Below, piece by piece: positions 1 to 6,780 of a stretch of DNA of 9,693 bases. Numbering within the stretch: position 1 is the stretch's first letter; the number at the start of each line of letters is the position of its first letter. The notes under the pieces are model-generated. The model did not search any database and had not been told where the DNA came from. It saw nothing but the letters and a program-made list of their open reading frames with translations. Source of the stretch: a bacterium UBA1790 (lineage in GTDB: Bacteria > Bacteroidota > Bacteroidia > Bacteroidales > Muribaculaceae); the NCBI GenBank assembly GCA_002314465.1, contig DCGA01000017.1, positions 6,007 through 15,699 on the forward strand. The letters run 5' to 3'. The translations under genes and the position numbers were made by a program.

Positions 1-1532
1 AGTTCTCGTTCACGACAATCCCCCTTGTTGTGGGCGGCTTCATTGCCAAGGCCGACAAGAAGAACTTCCGCCGTGCGCGAGTAGACTTTGAACCCAAGTT
101 CCACAACACGATGGACAACTATACCCAGTATATTCCCCTGGCAGCAGTGTGGGGCATGAAGGCGTTCGGTGTAGAGGGCCGCAGCAACTGGCCTCGTTTT
201 ATCGTGAGCAACGTATTCTCGGCAGCTGTGATGGCTGGTATCGTCAACGGCGTGAAGTACTCGGTAAAGGAAATGCGCCCCGATGGTTCCACCCGCAACT
301 CGTTCCCCTCGGGACACACGGCTACAGCCTTTATGGCTGCAACCATCCTGCACAAGGAGTATGGCCTCACACGCAGTTCGTGGTACTCGGTGGGAGCCTA
401 TTCACTCGCTACAATAACCGGTGTGATGCGTTCGCTCAACAACCGCCACTGGATAAGCGACATCATGGTGGGTGCGGGCATCGGTATCATCAGTACCGAC
501 CTGGGCTACCTGTTCACCGACCTTATTTTCAAGAACAAGGGCATCCTTCGCCATGACAAGGAAGGCCTGACCGACATTCGCCAGCATCCTTCGTTCTTCT
601 CGGGAAGCCTTGCGTCAACCAAGCCATTCGGTACACTTGAGATAGGCGACGAGGTGATGACCGAGGTGTACAAGGGCCTCGACAAGGTGGAAGGTCTCAA
701 CAAGGACAACCTGTTGCTGCCCCGTCTCAAACTGGGGTTGAGCACGACGGTTAATGTGGAGGGTGCTTATTTCATCAATCCTTATGTAGGATTCGGCGGG
801 CGCCTCGATGTGACTACAATGCCCGTAATGGCCGATAACCTCAACGTGTTCAGGGTAAGCGTATATTCACCCGACGGTTCACAGGCAATTGAGTCTCCGT
901 TTAAGAGCCCACAAACTGCACAAGACAAGGCCGCGTTGATCAATTACTTCAGAACCCAAAATGTGCACCGCTACTCAATGTATCCGGGCCACAGTTTCAT
1001 GCAGAGTGTTGACCACCTGCCATTGTTCACTGCCCAGCTGGGTGTATATGGCTCACTCCCGTTGTCACGCCGTTGCGCATTGGGCGCCAAGGCACTCTTT
1101 GGCCGACGCATTGCCGGTTCTTGTGACCTGGACTCATATAAAGGTATTATCGATGAAAAATACCTTGACGACTCGTTTGACCCAAACACATTGGACTACA
1201 ACAATCCTGAAGACCTCAAGGTTGTGGACAACTTTTTCTCGCAGTGCTACGAGTACATCGACCTGGATGTGAAGAACTCGTTTGCTTTCACTACCGGTGC
1301 GAGTTTCACAGTGCTGCTGCGCCAGAATATGGGTTGCAAACTCTTTGTTGACTATACAACCTCGAATTTCGACTATGAGTTGACTTTCGCTCGCGTAGAC
1401 TATCCTTACCTGTATGGTTTTCTTTATGACGACACTCCCGACGACTCTAAGTTTTTAAACACGGCGTCGTCGTCTCACAAGCGTCGCCTCAATACAATAA
1501 CAAGCGGCATCGCGATTCAGCTCAACTTCTAA
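1..1532 (+). CDS. PAP2-family phosphatase with C-terminal beta-barrel-like domain (5' truncated)
   Basis: The frame is open to the left edge (from base 3), so the true start lies outside the window; the GTG at 30 and ATG at 111 need not be starts. The three PAP2 (type 2 phosphatidic acid phosphatase) signatures are all present: K-x6-RP at 255-281, PSGH at 306-317 and R-x5-H-x3-D at 429-461. The residue before the last Arg is Met rather than the usual Ser. From about base 720 the protein changes to alternating beta-strand-like, aromatic-rich segments and ends in QLNF, the terminal Phe expected of an outer-membrane barrel. The family removes phosphate from lipids or other phosphomonoesters on the periplasmic side. 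Bacteroides LpxF, a lipid A 4'-phosphatase, is a PAP2 enzyme, but the substrate here cannot be told. Family assignment is firm; the barrel is inferred from pattern. Confidence 0.85.
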   Translation, partial: FSFTTIPLVVGGFIAKADKKNFRRARVDFEPKFHNTMDNYTQYIPLAAVWGMKAFGVEGRSNWPRFIVSNVFSAAVMAGIVNGVKYSVKEMRPDGSTRNSFPSGHTATAFMAATILHKEYGLTRSSWYSVGAYSLATITGVMRSLNNRHWISDIMVGAGIGIISTDLGYLFTDLIFKNKGILRHDKEGLTDIRQHPSFFSGSLASTKPFGTLEIGDEVMTEVYKGLDKVEGLNKDNLLLPRLKLGLSTTVNVEGAYFINPYVGFGGRLDVTTMPVMADNLNVFRVSVYSPDGSQAIESPFKSPQTAQDKAALINYFRTQNVHRYSMYPGHSFMQSVDHLPLFTAQLGVYGSLPLSRRCALGAKALFGRRIAGSCDLDSYKGIIDEKYLDDSFDPNTLDYNNPEDLKVVDNFFSQCYEYIDLDVKNSFAFTTGASFTVLLRQNMGCKLFVDYTTSNFDYELTFARVDYPYLYGFLYDDTPDDSKFLNTASSSHKRRLNTITSGIAIQLNF

Positions 1533-1577
1533 ACAGACAAAACACTTGCGAGGTTTTCCTCATTTGTCAGTGAAAAA

Positions 1578-1631
1578 AATACCCGCGTAGTACGTGATGT
1601 TACCCTAAAAGTGTTTCATTTTTCGGGTATT
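1578..1631. repeat. 8-bp inverted repeat upstream of dusB promoter
   Basis: AATACCCG (1578-1585) and its exact reverse complement CGGGTATT (1624-1631) are separated by 38 bases in the 139-bp gap between the phosphatase gene and dusB. The right arm ends two bases before the probable -33 element. It could be an operator or part of an mRNA 3' structure for the upstream gene. No T-tract follows, so it is not a standard terminator. A second weak pairing in the gap (GAGG/CCTC around TTTT at 1550-1561, flanked by GACAAA and TTTGTC at 1536-1568) could be a poor terminator. Chance is not excluded for either. Confidence 0.3.
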
Positions 1632-1633
1632 AG

Positions 1634-1664
1634 TGTGCTAATTGGCGAAAAAATAGTAAATTTG
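1634..1664 (+). promoter_or_regulatory. Bacteroidota-type promoter of dusB operon
   Basis: TAAATTTG at 1657-1664 matches the Bacteroidota sigma-ABfr -7 box TAnnTTTG exactly. TGTG at 1634-1637 is a 3-of-4 match to the -33 TTTG element with a 19-bp spacer. In this phylum transcription begins a few bases after the -7 box, so the start would fall at about 1669-1671, next to the ATG at 1672. The transcript would therefore be leaderless or carry only 1-3 nt of leader. Confidence 0.7.
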
Positions 1665-1671
1665 CAGCCCG

Positions 1672-2673
1672 ATGAAGATAGGAAACATAGATTTGGGTAA
1701 CCGTCCGGTGATGCTCGCTCCCATGGAGGACGTGACCGACCAGTCGTTCAGGCAGATATGCCGTGAACAGGGTGCCGACATGGTTTATACCGAGTTTGTG
1801 AGCGCCGATGCGCTGATTCGCAACATCAACAGCACGTTGCGCAAACTCGTCATTGCCCCCGGCGAACGCCCTGCCGCTATCCAGATATATGGCCGCGATG
1901 TCGATTCGATGGTCGAAGCCGCCCGCATAGCCGAGGCTGCGCAGCCCGAGGTGATAGACATCAACTTCGGTTGTCCCGTGAAGAAAGTAGCGGGCAAAGG
2001 TGCCGGCGCCGGCATGCTGCGCAACATTCCCCTGCTGCTCGAGATTACCCGCGAGGTTGTCAAGGCGGTGAAACTTCCTGTTACGGTCAAGACCCGTCTG
2101 GGCTGGGACCACAACAGCAAGATAATCGTGGAACTTGCTGAGCAACTGCAGGGCTGCGGCATCCAGGCGCTGTCGATTCATGGCCGCACGCGCTCGCAAC
2201 TCTACAACGGCGATGCCGACTGGACACTCATAGGCGAGGTTAAGAACAACCCCCGCATGCACATACCCATCATAGGTAATGGCGACATCACCACACCTCA
2301 GAAGTTGGTCGAGTACTACGACCGCTACGGTGTGGACGGCATCATGGTGGGCCGTGCATCCATAGGCGCTCCGTGGATATTCCGCGAGATGAAGCACTAC
2401 ATGGCCACCGGCGAGATGCCCGAAATCACCGACACCGAGAAGATGGCTCTGGTGCGCCGCCAGATAGATGAGAGCATCGACCGCATAGACGAGCACCGTG
2501 GCATTCTGCACATACGCCGCCATCTTGCCGCCACGCCGCTCTTCAAGGGTATATACAACTTTAGGGAGACGCGCATAGCAATGCTGCAGGCCAATACCCG
2601 CGACGAACTCGTGGCAATCCTCGACCGCGTGGAGCGTGATATACTCCCTTACCGAGAACAGAAAATTTTATAA
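1672..2673 (+). CDS. dusB: tRNA-dihydrouridine synthase
   Basis: This is a flavoenzyme of the Dus family (TIM-barrel, FMN-dependent) that reduces specific uridines in the tRNA D-loop to dihydrouridine using NADPH, in the cytoplasm. At 333 residues it has the usual length. Visible signatures: N-terminal APMEDVTDQ (the APM.GVTD FMN motif) near residue 16; catalytic Cys101 in NFGCPVKK, followed by a Gly/Ala-rich KGAGAGM stretch; KTRLGWD; SIHGRTR (the HGRT motif); IPIIGNGDI; and GIMVGRASIGAPW, which binds the FMN phosphate. The start at 1672 aligns with the usual N-terminus of the family and directly follows the promoter. The DusB label follows the usual bacterial assignment; DusA/DusC would be the alternatives. 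It appears to be first in an operon, with the next gene 36 bp downstream. Confidence 0.9.
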   Translation: MKIGNIDLGNRPVMLAPMEDVTDQSFRQICREQGADMVYTEFVSADALIRNINSTLRKLVIAPGERPAAIQIYGRDVDSMVEAARIAEAAQPEVIDINFGCPVKKVAGKGAGAGMLRNIPLLLEITREVVKAVKLPVTVKTRLGWDHNSKIIVELAEQLQGCGIQALSIHGRTRSQLYNGDADWTLIGEVKNNPRMHIPIIGNGDITTPQKLVEYYDRYGVDGIMVGRASIGAPWIFREMKHYMATGEMPEITDTEKMALVRRQIDESIDRIDEHRGILHIRRHLAATPLFKGIYNFRETRIAMLQANTRDELVAILDRVERDILPYREQKIL

Positions 2674-2709
2674 AAGATATAAACACCAAAAACAAAAAAG
2701 GAAATAGAA

Positions 2710-3438
2710 ATGAATACAACTAAAAAAATCCTTAGCACACTTTTATTGATGCTCGCATGTGTTGCGGCAAATGCACAGACACAACAGGTTGAAAAATTCA
2801 ACGTGAAGGTGGGTGATTTCTCTCACCTCTATCTTATGGACAATATCGATGTGGTGTATATCCAGGACGCGGCCAAGGCTGGTACAGTGACATTCACTGC
2901 CACAAAGCGCATGGCCAACTGCATTATATTTACCAACAACGGCAAGGGCAAACTCAAGATTGAGGTGCAGGAAGACCTCATCGGCAACGCCAAAACCCCG
3001 GTGCTCACAATCTATTCAAGTAACCTCACCGATGTGGAAAACGCTGCCGACAGCACTCTCACCGTCAAGTCGCTTGAGGTGGGCGAGAGATTCGGCGTGA
3101 ACTCTACTGCCAACGGTAATGTTGTTCTCAAAAAGGTGGACGTGGGCGAACTCTCATTAAGTTCGTTTACCGGCAAAGGTTATATCAAGGCAAGCGGCAA
3201 GTGCAAGAAACTCTATGCACGCGTGCTGGGCAAGGGCATTATCTATGCCGAGGACCTCGTGGCCGACGAAATCGCTTGCCGCTCAACCGGCAACGGCCTC
3301 ATCCAGGTAAACATCAACGGTGGCGAACTCAACGTGAAGGGCAGCGGTAACGGAAAGGTCCTGTATCGCGGTAATCCCGGCAAGATTGTCACCCACAAAC
3401 TCCTGGGTTCGCTCAAGGTTGAACCGATGGAAAAATAA
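2710..3438 (+). CDS. Secreted GIN-domain (DUF2807-like) protein
   Basis: A 242-residue exported protein. Residues 1-23 form a Sec signal peptide (Lys-rich start, Leu-rich core, ANA-Q cut region), without a lipobox Cys. The mature part resembles the GIN/DUF2807 family (putative auto-transporter adhesin head domain): an early conserved strand with DNIDVVYIQD, then short repeated beta turns with G-N-G or G-K-G tips (NGKGKL, ANGNVV, TGKGYI, TGNGLI, GSGNGKV) that suggest a right-handed beta-helix or stacked-strand fold. Function in this family is not established; members are periplasmic or surface proteins of Bacteroidota. No promoter box is evident in the 36-bp gap after dusB, so co-transcription is likely. 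An A-rich leader with AAGGAAA about 10 bases before the ATG probably serves as ribosome-binding region. Confidence 0.75.
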   Translation: MNTTKKILSTLLLMLACVAANAQTQQVEKFNVKVGDFSHLYLMDNIDVVYIQDAAKAGTVTFTATKRMANCIIFTNNGKGKLKIEVQEDLIGNAKTPVLTIYSSNLTDVENAADSTLTVKSLEVGERFGVNSTANGNVVLKKVDVGELSLSSFTGKGYIKASGKCKKLYARVLGKGIIYAEDLVADEIACRSTGNGLIQVNINGGELNVKGSGNGKVLYRGNPGKIVTHKLLGSLKVEPMEK

Positions 3439-3466
3439 CAATACACGCTAATACTAACTACTTGAA

Positions 3467-4969
3467 ATGAAACATGTAATCTCGGCCTTCGCCATGTGTT
3501 TGCTGCTCCTTTTCGCATCGTGCGCTAAGGACGACTTGTCGTGGCAAGACGAGATTGCCGGCCTCAAGAGCGAACTTGCCAACCAGAAGAAACTCATCGA
3601 AGCCCTGCAGAACGATGCCCGCATCGTGAGCATCACACAGGGGACCGATTCTTACACCATCAAGTTCACCAACGGCCAGACCATAACGCTCACCAACGGT
3701 AAGACGCCTGTCATGTCGATAGGCGACAACGGCAACTGGTATATCAACGGTGAGGACACCGGCAAGCCTTCGCGCGGCCAAGACGGTCAAGACGGTCAAG
3801 ACGGCGAGGATGGTGATGACGGCATCACTCCCACCGTCGAAATCAAGAACGGCACATGGTGGATTAACGGTGAGGATACCGGCATCAAGGCTCAGGCCCA
3901 AGACGGAAATGATGCCCCGCGCATCATAAGCGTCATCGACCACTACACCTACATGGAGTTTGTCTTTGACGACGGCAGTATCATTTCAAGTCCCAAGACC
4001 GGCTACACGGTGATGTCGTCGGAGCGTTACAACAAGGTGCTCCCCGACGGCGCAAGCGTTGTGGGAAAGCAGAATTACATACGCAAGGACACCTATATCT
4101 CATGCCTTTTCCAGGGCGATGAGAACATGCATGTGCTCGTGGGCCGCGGTCGCACTACCTACGAGGGTTACTACCTTGAGATCGACCGTGACGATATGGT
4201 GCTTCACCACTATACCACCGAGGACATTGTGGTAAAGACCTATAAGCACGCGCTCAACATTACCGACCGCCTGTTTGTCTCTATCGACCACAGCGACGGC
4301 TCTACAGCCACTATTACCCTGCAGGCTGGTGGCGAGGAGAAGAAATACTCGGTGAGTTGGTGGGGCGGCGGTGCGGTATTTGCCACCAATCTGGGCACTT
4401 CACTTGTGAGCGTGGACCTCTCGTTCTTCCCCAAGCGCGCAACCAACAGCACATGGATAGTGGGCGACAGTTATGTTAACTGGACCAGGGATACACGTTG
4501 GCTCTACTACATAGACCAACGCGGGTTCTCTTGTTGGCTTGCCGACCATCAGCCCGGTGCCGGTTCGGCCACTATGCTCGAGTCGTTCCGCAACGACCTG
4601 ATGTATGGCCGTCCCGCTTATGCTGTGTGGTGCATGGGAATGAACGACAAGAACGACAGCAACGGTGCTCCTGCCCCCTATTGGCTAAGCAATACCAAGG
4701 CATTCATCAGCCTGTGTGAGGCCAACGGCATCATCCCCATCCTTGCCACCATTCCTTCAACCCCCAACCGCACCCACAACGGCAAGGCCGCCTGGGTGAG
4801 ACAAAGCGGCTACCGCTATATCGATTTCTCGGCCGCAGTGACCCAGAACGATGGCCACGAATGGCAGGACGGGTTCCTTGACGTGGACAATGTACATCCC
4901 ACAGCCCTCGGCGCCCAGGCAATGGCCCAGCGTGTCCTCGTCGACTTCCCCGAGATTACTTATAAGTAA
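3467..4969 (+). CDS. Surface lipoprotein: DUF4988-like N-terminus, collagen-like tract, SGNH/GDSL hydrolase
   Basis: A 500-residue lipoprotein with lipobox FASC at 16-19. Cys19 is followed by AKDDL, matching the Bacteroidota surface-export signal C-x-K-(D/E)2, so outer-surface display is predicted. Residues 25-50 form a short coiled coil (LKSELANQKKLIEALQ), typical of the DUF4988 (PL29-lyase N-terminal) module. Two copies of W(Y/W)INGEDTG at 91-99 and 131-139 flank a collagen-like QDG/EDG/DDG tract at 105-119. About 140-320 is beta-rich and unassigned, perhaps glycan-binding. The C-terminus is an SGNH hydrolase: GDS with Ser335, GMND at 391-394, and DNVH with Asp474 and His477. Such enzymes are esterases, in this phylum often deacetylating polysaccharides; the substrate is unknown. 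It follows the GIN gene by 28 bp, probably in the same operon, and its stop codon touches the octamer array. Confidence 0.82.
   Translation: MKHVISAFAMCLLLLFASCAKDDLSWQDEIAGLKSELANQKKLIEALQNDARIVSITQGTDSYTIKFTNGQTITLTNGKTPVMSIGDNGNWYINGEDTGKPSRGQDGQDGQDGEDGDDGITPTVEIKNGTWWINGEDTGIKAQAQDGNDAPRIISVIDHYTYMEFVFDDGSIISSPKTGYTVMSSERYNKVLPDGASVVGKQNYIRKDTYISCLFQGDENMHVLVGRGRTTYEGYYLEIDRDDMVLHHYTTEDIVVKTYKHALNITDRLFVSIDHSDGSTATITLQAGGEEKKYSVSWWGGGAVFATNLGTSLVSVDLSFFPKRATNSTWIVGDSYVNWTRDTRWLYYIDQRGFSCWLADHQPGAGSATMLESFRNDLMYGRPAYAVWCMGMNDKNDSNGAPAPYWLSNTKAFISLCEANGIIPILATIPSTPNRTHNGKAAWVRQSGYRYIDFSAAVTQNDGHEWQDGFLDVDNVHPTALGAQAMAQRVLVDFPEITYK
3779..3823 (+). repeat. 9-nt tandem repeat encoding collagen-like QDG/EDG/DDG units
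   Basis: Five consecutive 9-base units encode QDG, QDG, QDG, EDG and DDG. The first two are identical (CAAGACGGT) and the third differs by one base, which suggests recent duplication. The unit is a multiple of three, so copy changes would lengthen or shorten the linker without breaking the frame. Confidence 0.8.
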
Positions 4970-5016
4970 GGGTTTAGGGGTTAAGAGGTTAATAGGTTAA
5001 AAGGTTAATGGGTTAA
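4969..5016 (+). repeat. Tandem octamer array NNGGTTAA, six units
   Basis: Six back-to-back 8-bp units start at the last base of the esterase stop codon: AGGGTTTA (a variant), then GGGGTTAA, GAGGTTAA, TAGGTTAA, AAGGTTAA and TGGGTTAA. The six-base core GGTTAA is kept while the two leading bases vary. The period is exact. This and the next three entries describe the 345-bp gap between the esterase and FadL genes, in which I see no gene. Confidence 0.9.
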
Positions 5017-5056
5017 TCGATTTTTCGATGAATCGAAGACTCGAAATATCGAAAAA
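5017..5056. repeat. Tandem octamer array TCGANNNN, five units, in phase with the preceding array
   Basis: TCGA recurs at 5017, 5025, 5033, 5041 and 5049, every 8 bp, directly after the last GGTTAA unit and in the same register. The four bases between TCGA sites vary (TTTT, TGAA, AGAC, AATA, AAAA). Within it are two inverted repeats: TTCGAT-GA-ATCGAA (5024-5037), and TTTTTCGAT (5021-5029) against ATCGAAAAA (5048-5056). Confidence 0.85.
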
Positions 5057-5088
5057 ACTGAAGCATCAATAAAATAACACAACACCAT

Positions 5089-5125
5089 AGGCTCTATAGC
5101 AGCAATCGCTCTATAGGGTCTTTTT
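5089..5125 (+). terminator. Rho-independent terminator of the dusB-GIN-esterase operon
   Basis: AGGCTCTATAG (5089-5099) pairs over 11 bp, with two G-U wobbles, with CTATAGGGTCT (5111-5121). An inner AGC/GCT pairing closes an AATC loop with one bulged C at 5100. A run of five T at 5121-5125 follows. It lies 120 bp past the esterase stop, between the opposed octamer arrays. Confidence 0.7.
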
Positions 5126-5163
5126 AACCCCTTAACCCCTTAACCTCTTAACCTATTAACCCA
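5124..5163 (-). repeat. Inverted octamer array TTAACCNN, five clean units
   Basis: Five 8-bp units, TTAACCCC, TTAACCCC, TTAACCTC, TTAACCTA and TTAACCCA, are reverse complements of NNGGTTAA units in the array at 4969-5016. Degenerate continuation (TTACATTT, then TTAACATT) runs to about 5178. The array starts inside the terminator's T-run. With the left array it could form a long imperfect stem enclosing the TCGA array and terminator. Confidence 0.88.
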
Positions 5164-5279
5164 TTACATTTTAACATTCATTAAATAATTTCAAGTGTTA
5201 ACTTTTGTAATTATTTGAAGAAAATGCCCCAAACGGACATTTTTTTCGCTAAAAAGAACATTGTGCCACAAATTACATC

Positions 5280-5287
5280 TACTTTTG
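5280..5287 (+). promoter_or_regulatory. Bacteroidota -7 promoter box of the FadL-family gene
   Basis: TACTTTTG at 5280-5287 fits TAnnTTTG exactly and is followed by CAGCC, as at dusB. Transcription would start near 5292-5294, giving an A/T-rich leader of about 22 nt before the ATG at 5315. I see no good TTTG at the expected -33 position; the nearest TTG (5261-5263) is a few bases too close. Confidence 0.65.
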
Positions 5288-5314
5288 CAGCCATAAATAT
5301 AATTTGTTTAGACT

Positions 5315-6667
5315 ATGAAGAAAGCATTATTATTATCAGTTGCAATGATGGCAGCCGCATCTGCTTGGGCAGGTGGTCTGCTCACTAACACAAACCTGTC
5401 GGCTTCATTCGGTCGTATGATGGCACGCGGTGCTACAAGCGACATCGACGCTATATATTCTAATCCCGCAGGTACAGTATTCAACGAACACGAAGGATTC
5501 TCCCTGTCAATCAATAACCAGAGCGCTTTCCAGAAGCGTGACGTGAACTCAACATTTGAGGCTCCGTTCCTCACTGCCGAGCAGCAGCACAAGTTGTATG
5601 AAGGTACAGCATCGGCTCCCATCATTCCCGCAGTCTTTGCTCTTTACAAGAAGGGTAACTGGGCATTCCAGGCAGGCTTCGGTGTAACCGGTGGCGGTGG
5701 CAAGTGCTCGTTTGACAACGGTCTTCCCATGTTTGACGACGCAGTGATGACTGCAATATGGGCTAACGCCGACCTCGCCAAGATGGTGGGTAAGCAGGTT
5801 ACCCCCGACATGTACAGCCTCAACAGTTCGCTCAAGGGCAAGCAGTTCATCTTTGGCGGCCAGTTCGGTGCAACTTACCGCATCAACAACCACTTCTCGG
5901 CTCACGCTGGTGCCCGCATCAACTACTTCACAGGCAACTACAGCGGTGGCGTAAGCGCTATCATGGGTTCAACACCCCTTGCAAGCGTGGCTCTCGACTG
6001 CAACCAGACCGGTTGGGGCATCACTCCCATCATCGGTGTAAACTACAAGGTTGCCGGCCTTACACTCGCTGCCAAGTATGAGTTCAAGACCAATCTCAAC
6101 ATTGAGAACGACACCAAGACCTTCGAGGTAAGTTCGGCTGCATTTGAGGCTGCTCTTGCCGACTACAAGCACGGTGTAAATACCCCCAATGACCTTCCCG
6201 CAATCCTCTACGTGGCTGCAGGTTATGAAATCCTTCCCGAGAAGCTCCGCGCAACCGTAGAGTATCACTACTACGACGACAAGCACGCAGGAATGGCTCA
6301 CGACAAGCAGCAGTACCTTACCCGCGGTACCAACGAGTACCTCGCAGGTGTAGAGTGGGACATCAACAAGATGTTCACAGTGAGCGCTGGTGGCCAGATT
6401 ACTGACTACGGCCTGAGCGACGAGTTCCAGAGCCAGACAGCGTTCTCTTGCGACAGTTACTCAATAGGCTTCGGTGGTGCGGTTAACCTCACTTCAAAGC
6501 TTCGCCTCAACCTGTCTTACTTCTGGACAACTTACAGTGACTACACCAAGAAGAGCGCAGCGCAGGCCGCCGGTGGTACTGGTTACTGCGGCACCCCCTT
6601 CGCCGGTACTGATGTATACAGCCGTTCCAACAAGGTGTTCGGCATCGGCGTAGACTACAAGTTCTAA
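5315..6667 (+). CDS. OmpP1/FadL/TodX-family outer-membrane channel
   Basis: A 450-residue outer-membrane protein. Residues 1-19 are a Sec signal peptide ending AWA. The mature N-terminus (GGLLTNTNLSASFGRM...) and the segment DAIYSNPAG at about 45-53 are the hallmark of the FadL/OmpP1 family, whose N-terminus plugs a 14-strand barrel and passes hydrophobic molecules, such as long-chain fatty acids or aromatics, across the outer membrane. The rest shows alternating strand patterns (FIFGGQFGATYRI, AGARINYFTG, LTLAAKYEFKT, ATVEYHYYDD), and the chain ends VDYKF with the terminal Phe needed for barrel insertion. Length is typical of the family. The natural substrate in gut Bacteroidota is not known. 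It has its own promoter and terminator, so it looks monocistronic. Codon use is smooth and third-base C-rich, suggesting good expression. Confidence 0.9.
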   Translation: MKKALLLSVAMMAAASAWAGGLLTNTNLSASFGRMMARGATSDIDAIYSNPAGTVFNEHEGFSLSINNQSAFQKRDVNSTFEAPFLTAEQQHKLYEGTASAPIIPAVFALYKKGNWAFQAGFGVTGGGGKCSFDNGLPMFDDAVMTAIWANADLAKMVGKQVTPDMYSLNSSLKGKQFIFGGQFGATYRINNHFSAHAGARINYFTGNYSGGVSAIMGSTPLASVALDCNQTGWGITPIIGVNYKVAGLTLAAKYEFKTNLNIENDTKTFEVSSAAFEAALADYKHGVNTPNDLPAILYVAAGYEILPEKLRATVEYHYYDDKHAGMAHDKQQYLTRGTNEYLAGVEWDINKMFTVSAGGQITDYGLSDEFQSQTAFSCDSYSIGFGGAVNLTSKLRLNLSYFWTTYSDYTKKSAAQAAGGTGYCGTPFAGTDVYSRSNKVFGIGVDYKF

Positions 6668-6724
6668 TAAAATAGGATTCATTACAATACTTGAAGAACT
6701 AACTCCAATAAAACTCACGTTCAT

Positions 6725-6768
6725 CCAGGGAGAATTGCACAAGGTATGCAGTTCTCCTTGGTTTTTTT
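6725..6768 (+). terminator. Strong Rho-independent terminator after the FadL-family gene
   Basis: A 15-bp stem pairs CCAGGGAGAATTGCA (6725-6739) with TGCAGTTCTCCTTGG (6747-6761), with two G-U wobbles, a 7-nt loop and seven T at 6762-6768. It separates the FadL gene from the yebC promoter 13 bp downstream. Confidence 0.92.
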
Positions 6769-6780
6769 GTGGTGCTGGTG

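Noticed and set aside
1536..1568. Intrinsic terminator after the phosphatase gene
   Set aside because: Pairing is short (4 + 6 bp with a lopsided internal loop) and no T-tract follows, so it was not listed as a terminator.
1630..2523. Long minus-strand open frame (297 codons) opposite dusB
   Set aside because: It lies wholly over the well-supported dusB gene, is rich in His/Ala/Val as antisense frames of GC-biased genes often are, and shows no recognisable domain or promoter.
4969..5163. CRISPR array or integron attC site
   Set aside because: Units are 8 bp with no spacers of CRISPR length, and there are no cas or integrase genes. The arms do not resemble attC R and L boxes.
4969..5179. Insertion sequence remnant or MITE
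   Set aside because: Opposed arrays look like terminal inverted repeats, but there is no clear target duplication at the outer ends, the left end coincides with a stop codon, and a working-looking terminator sits inside. Not excluded, only unsupported.
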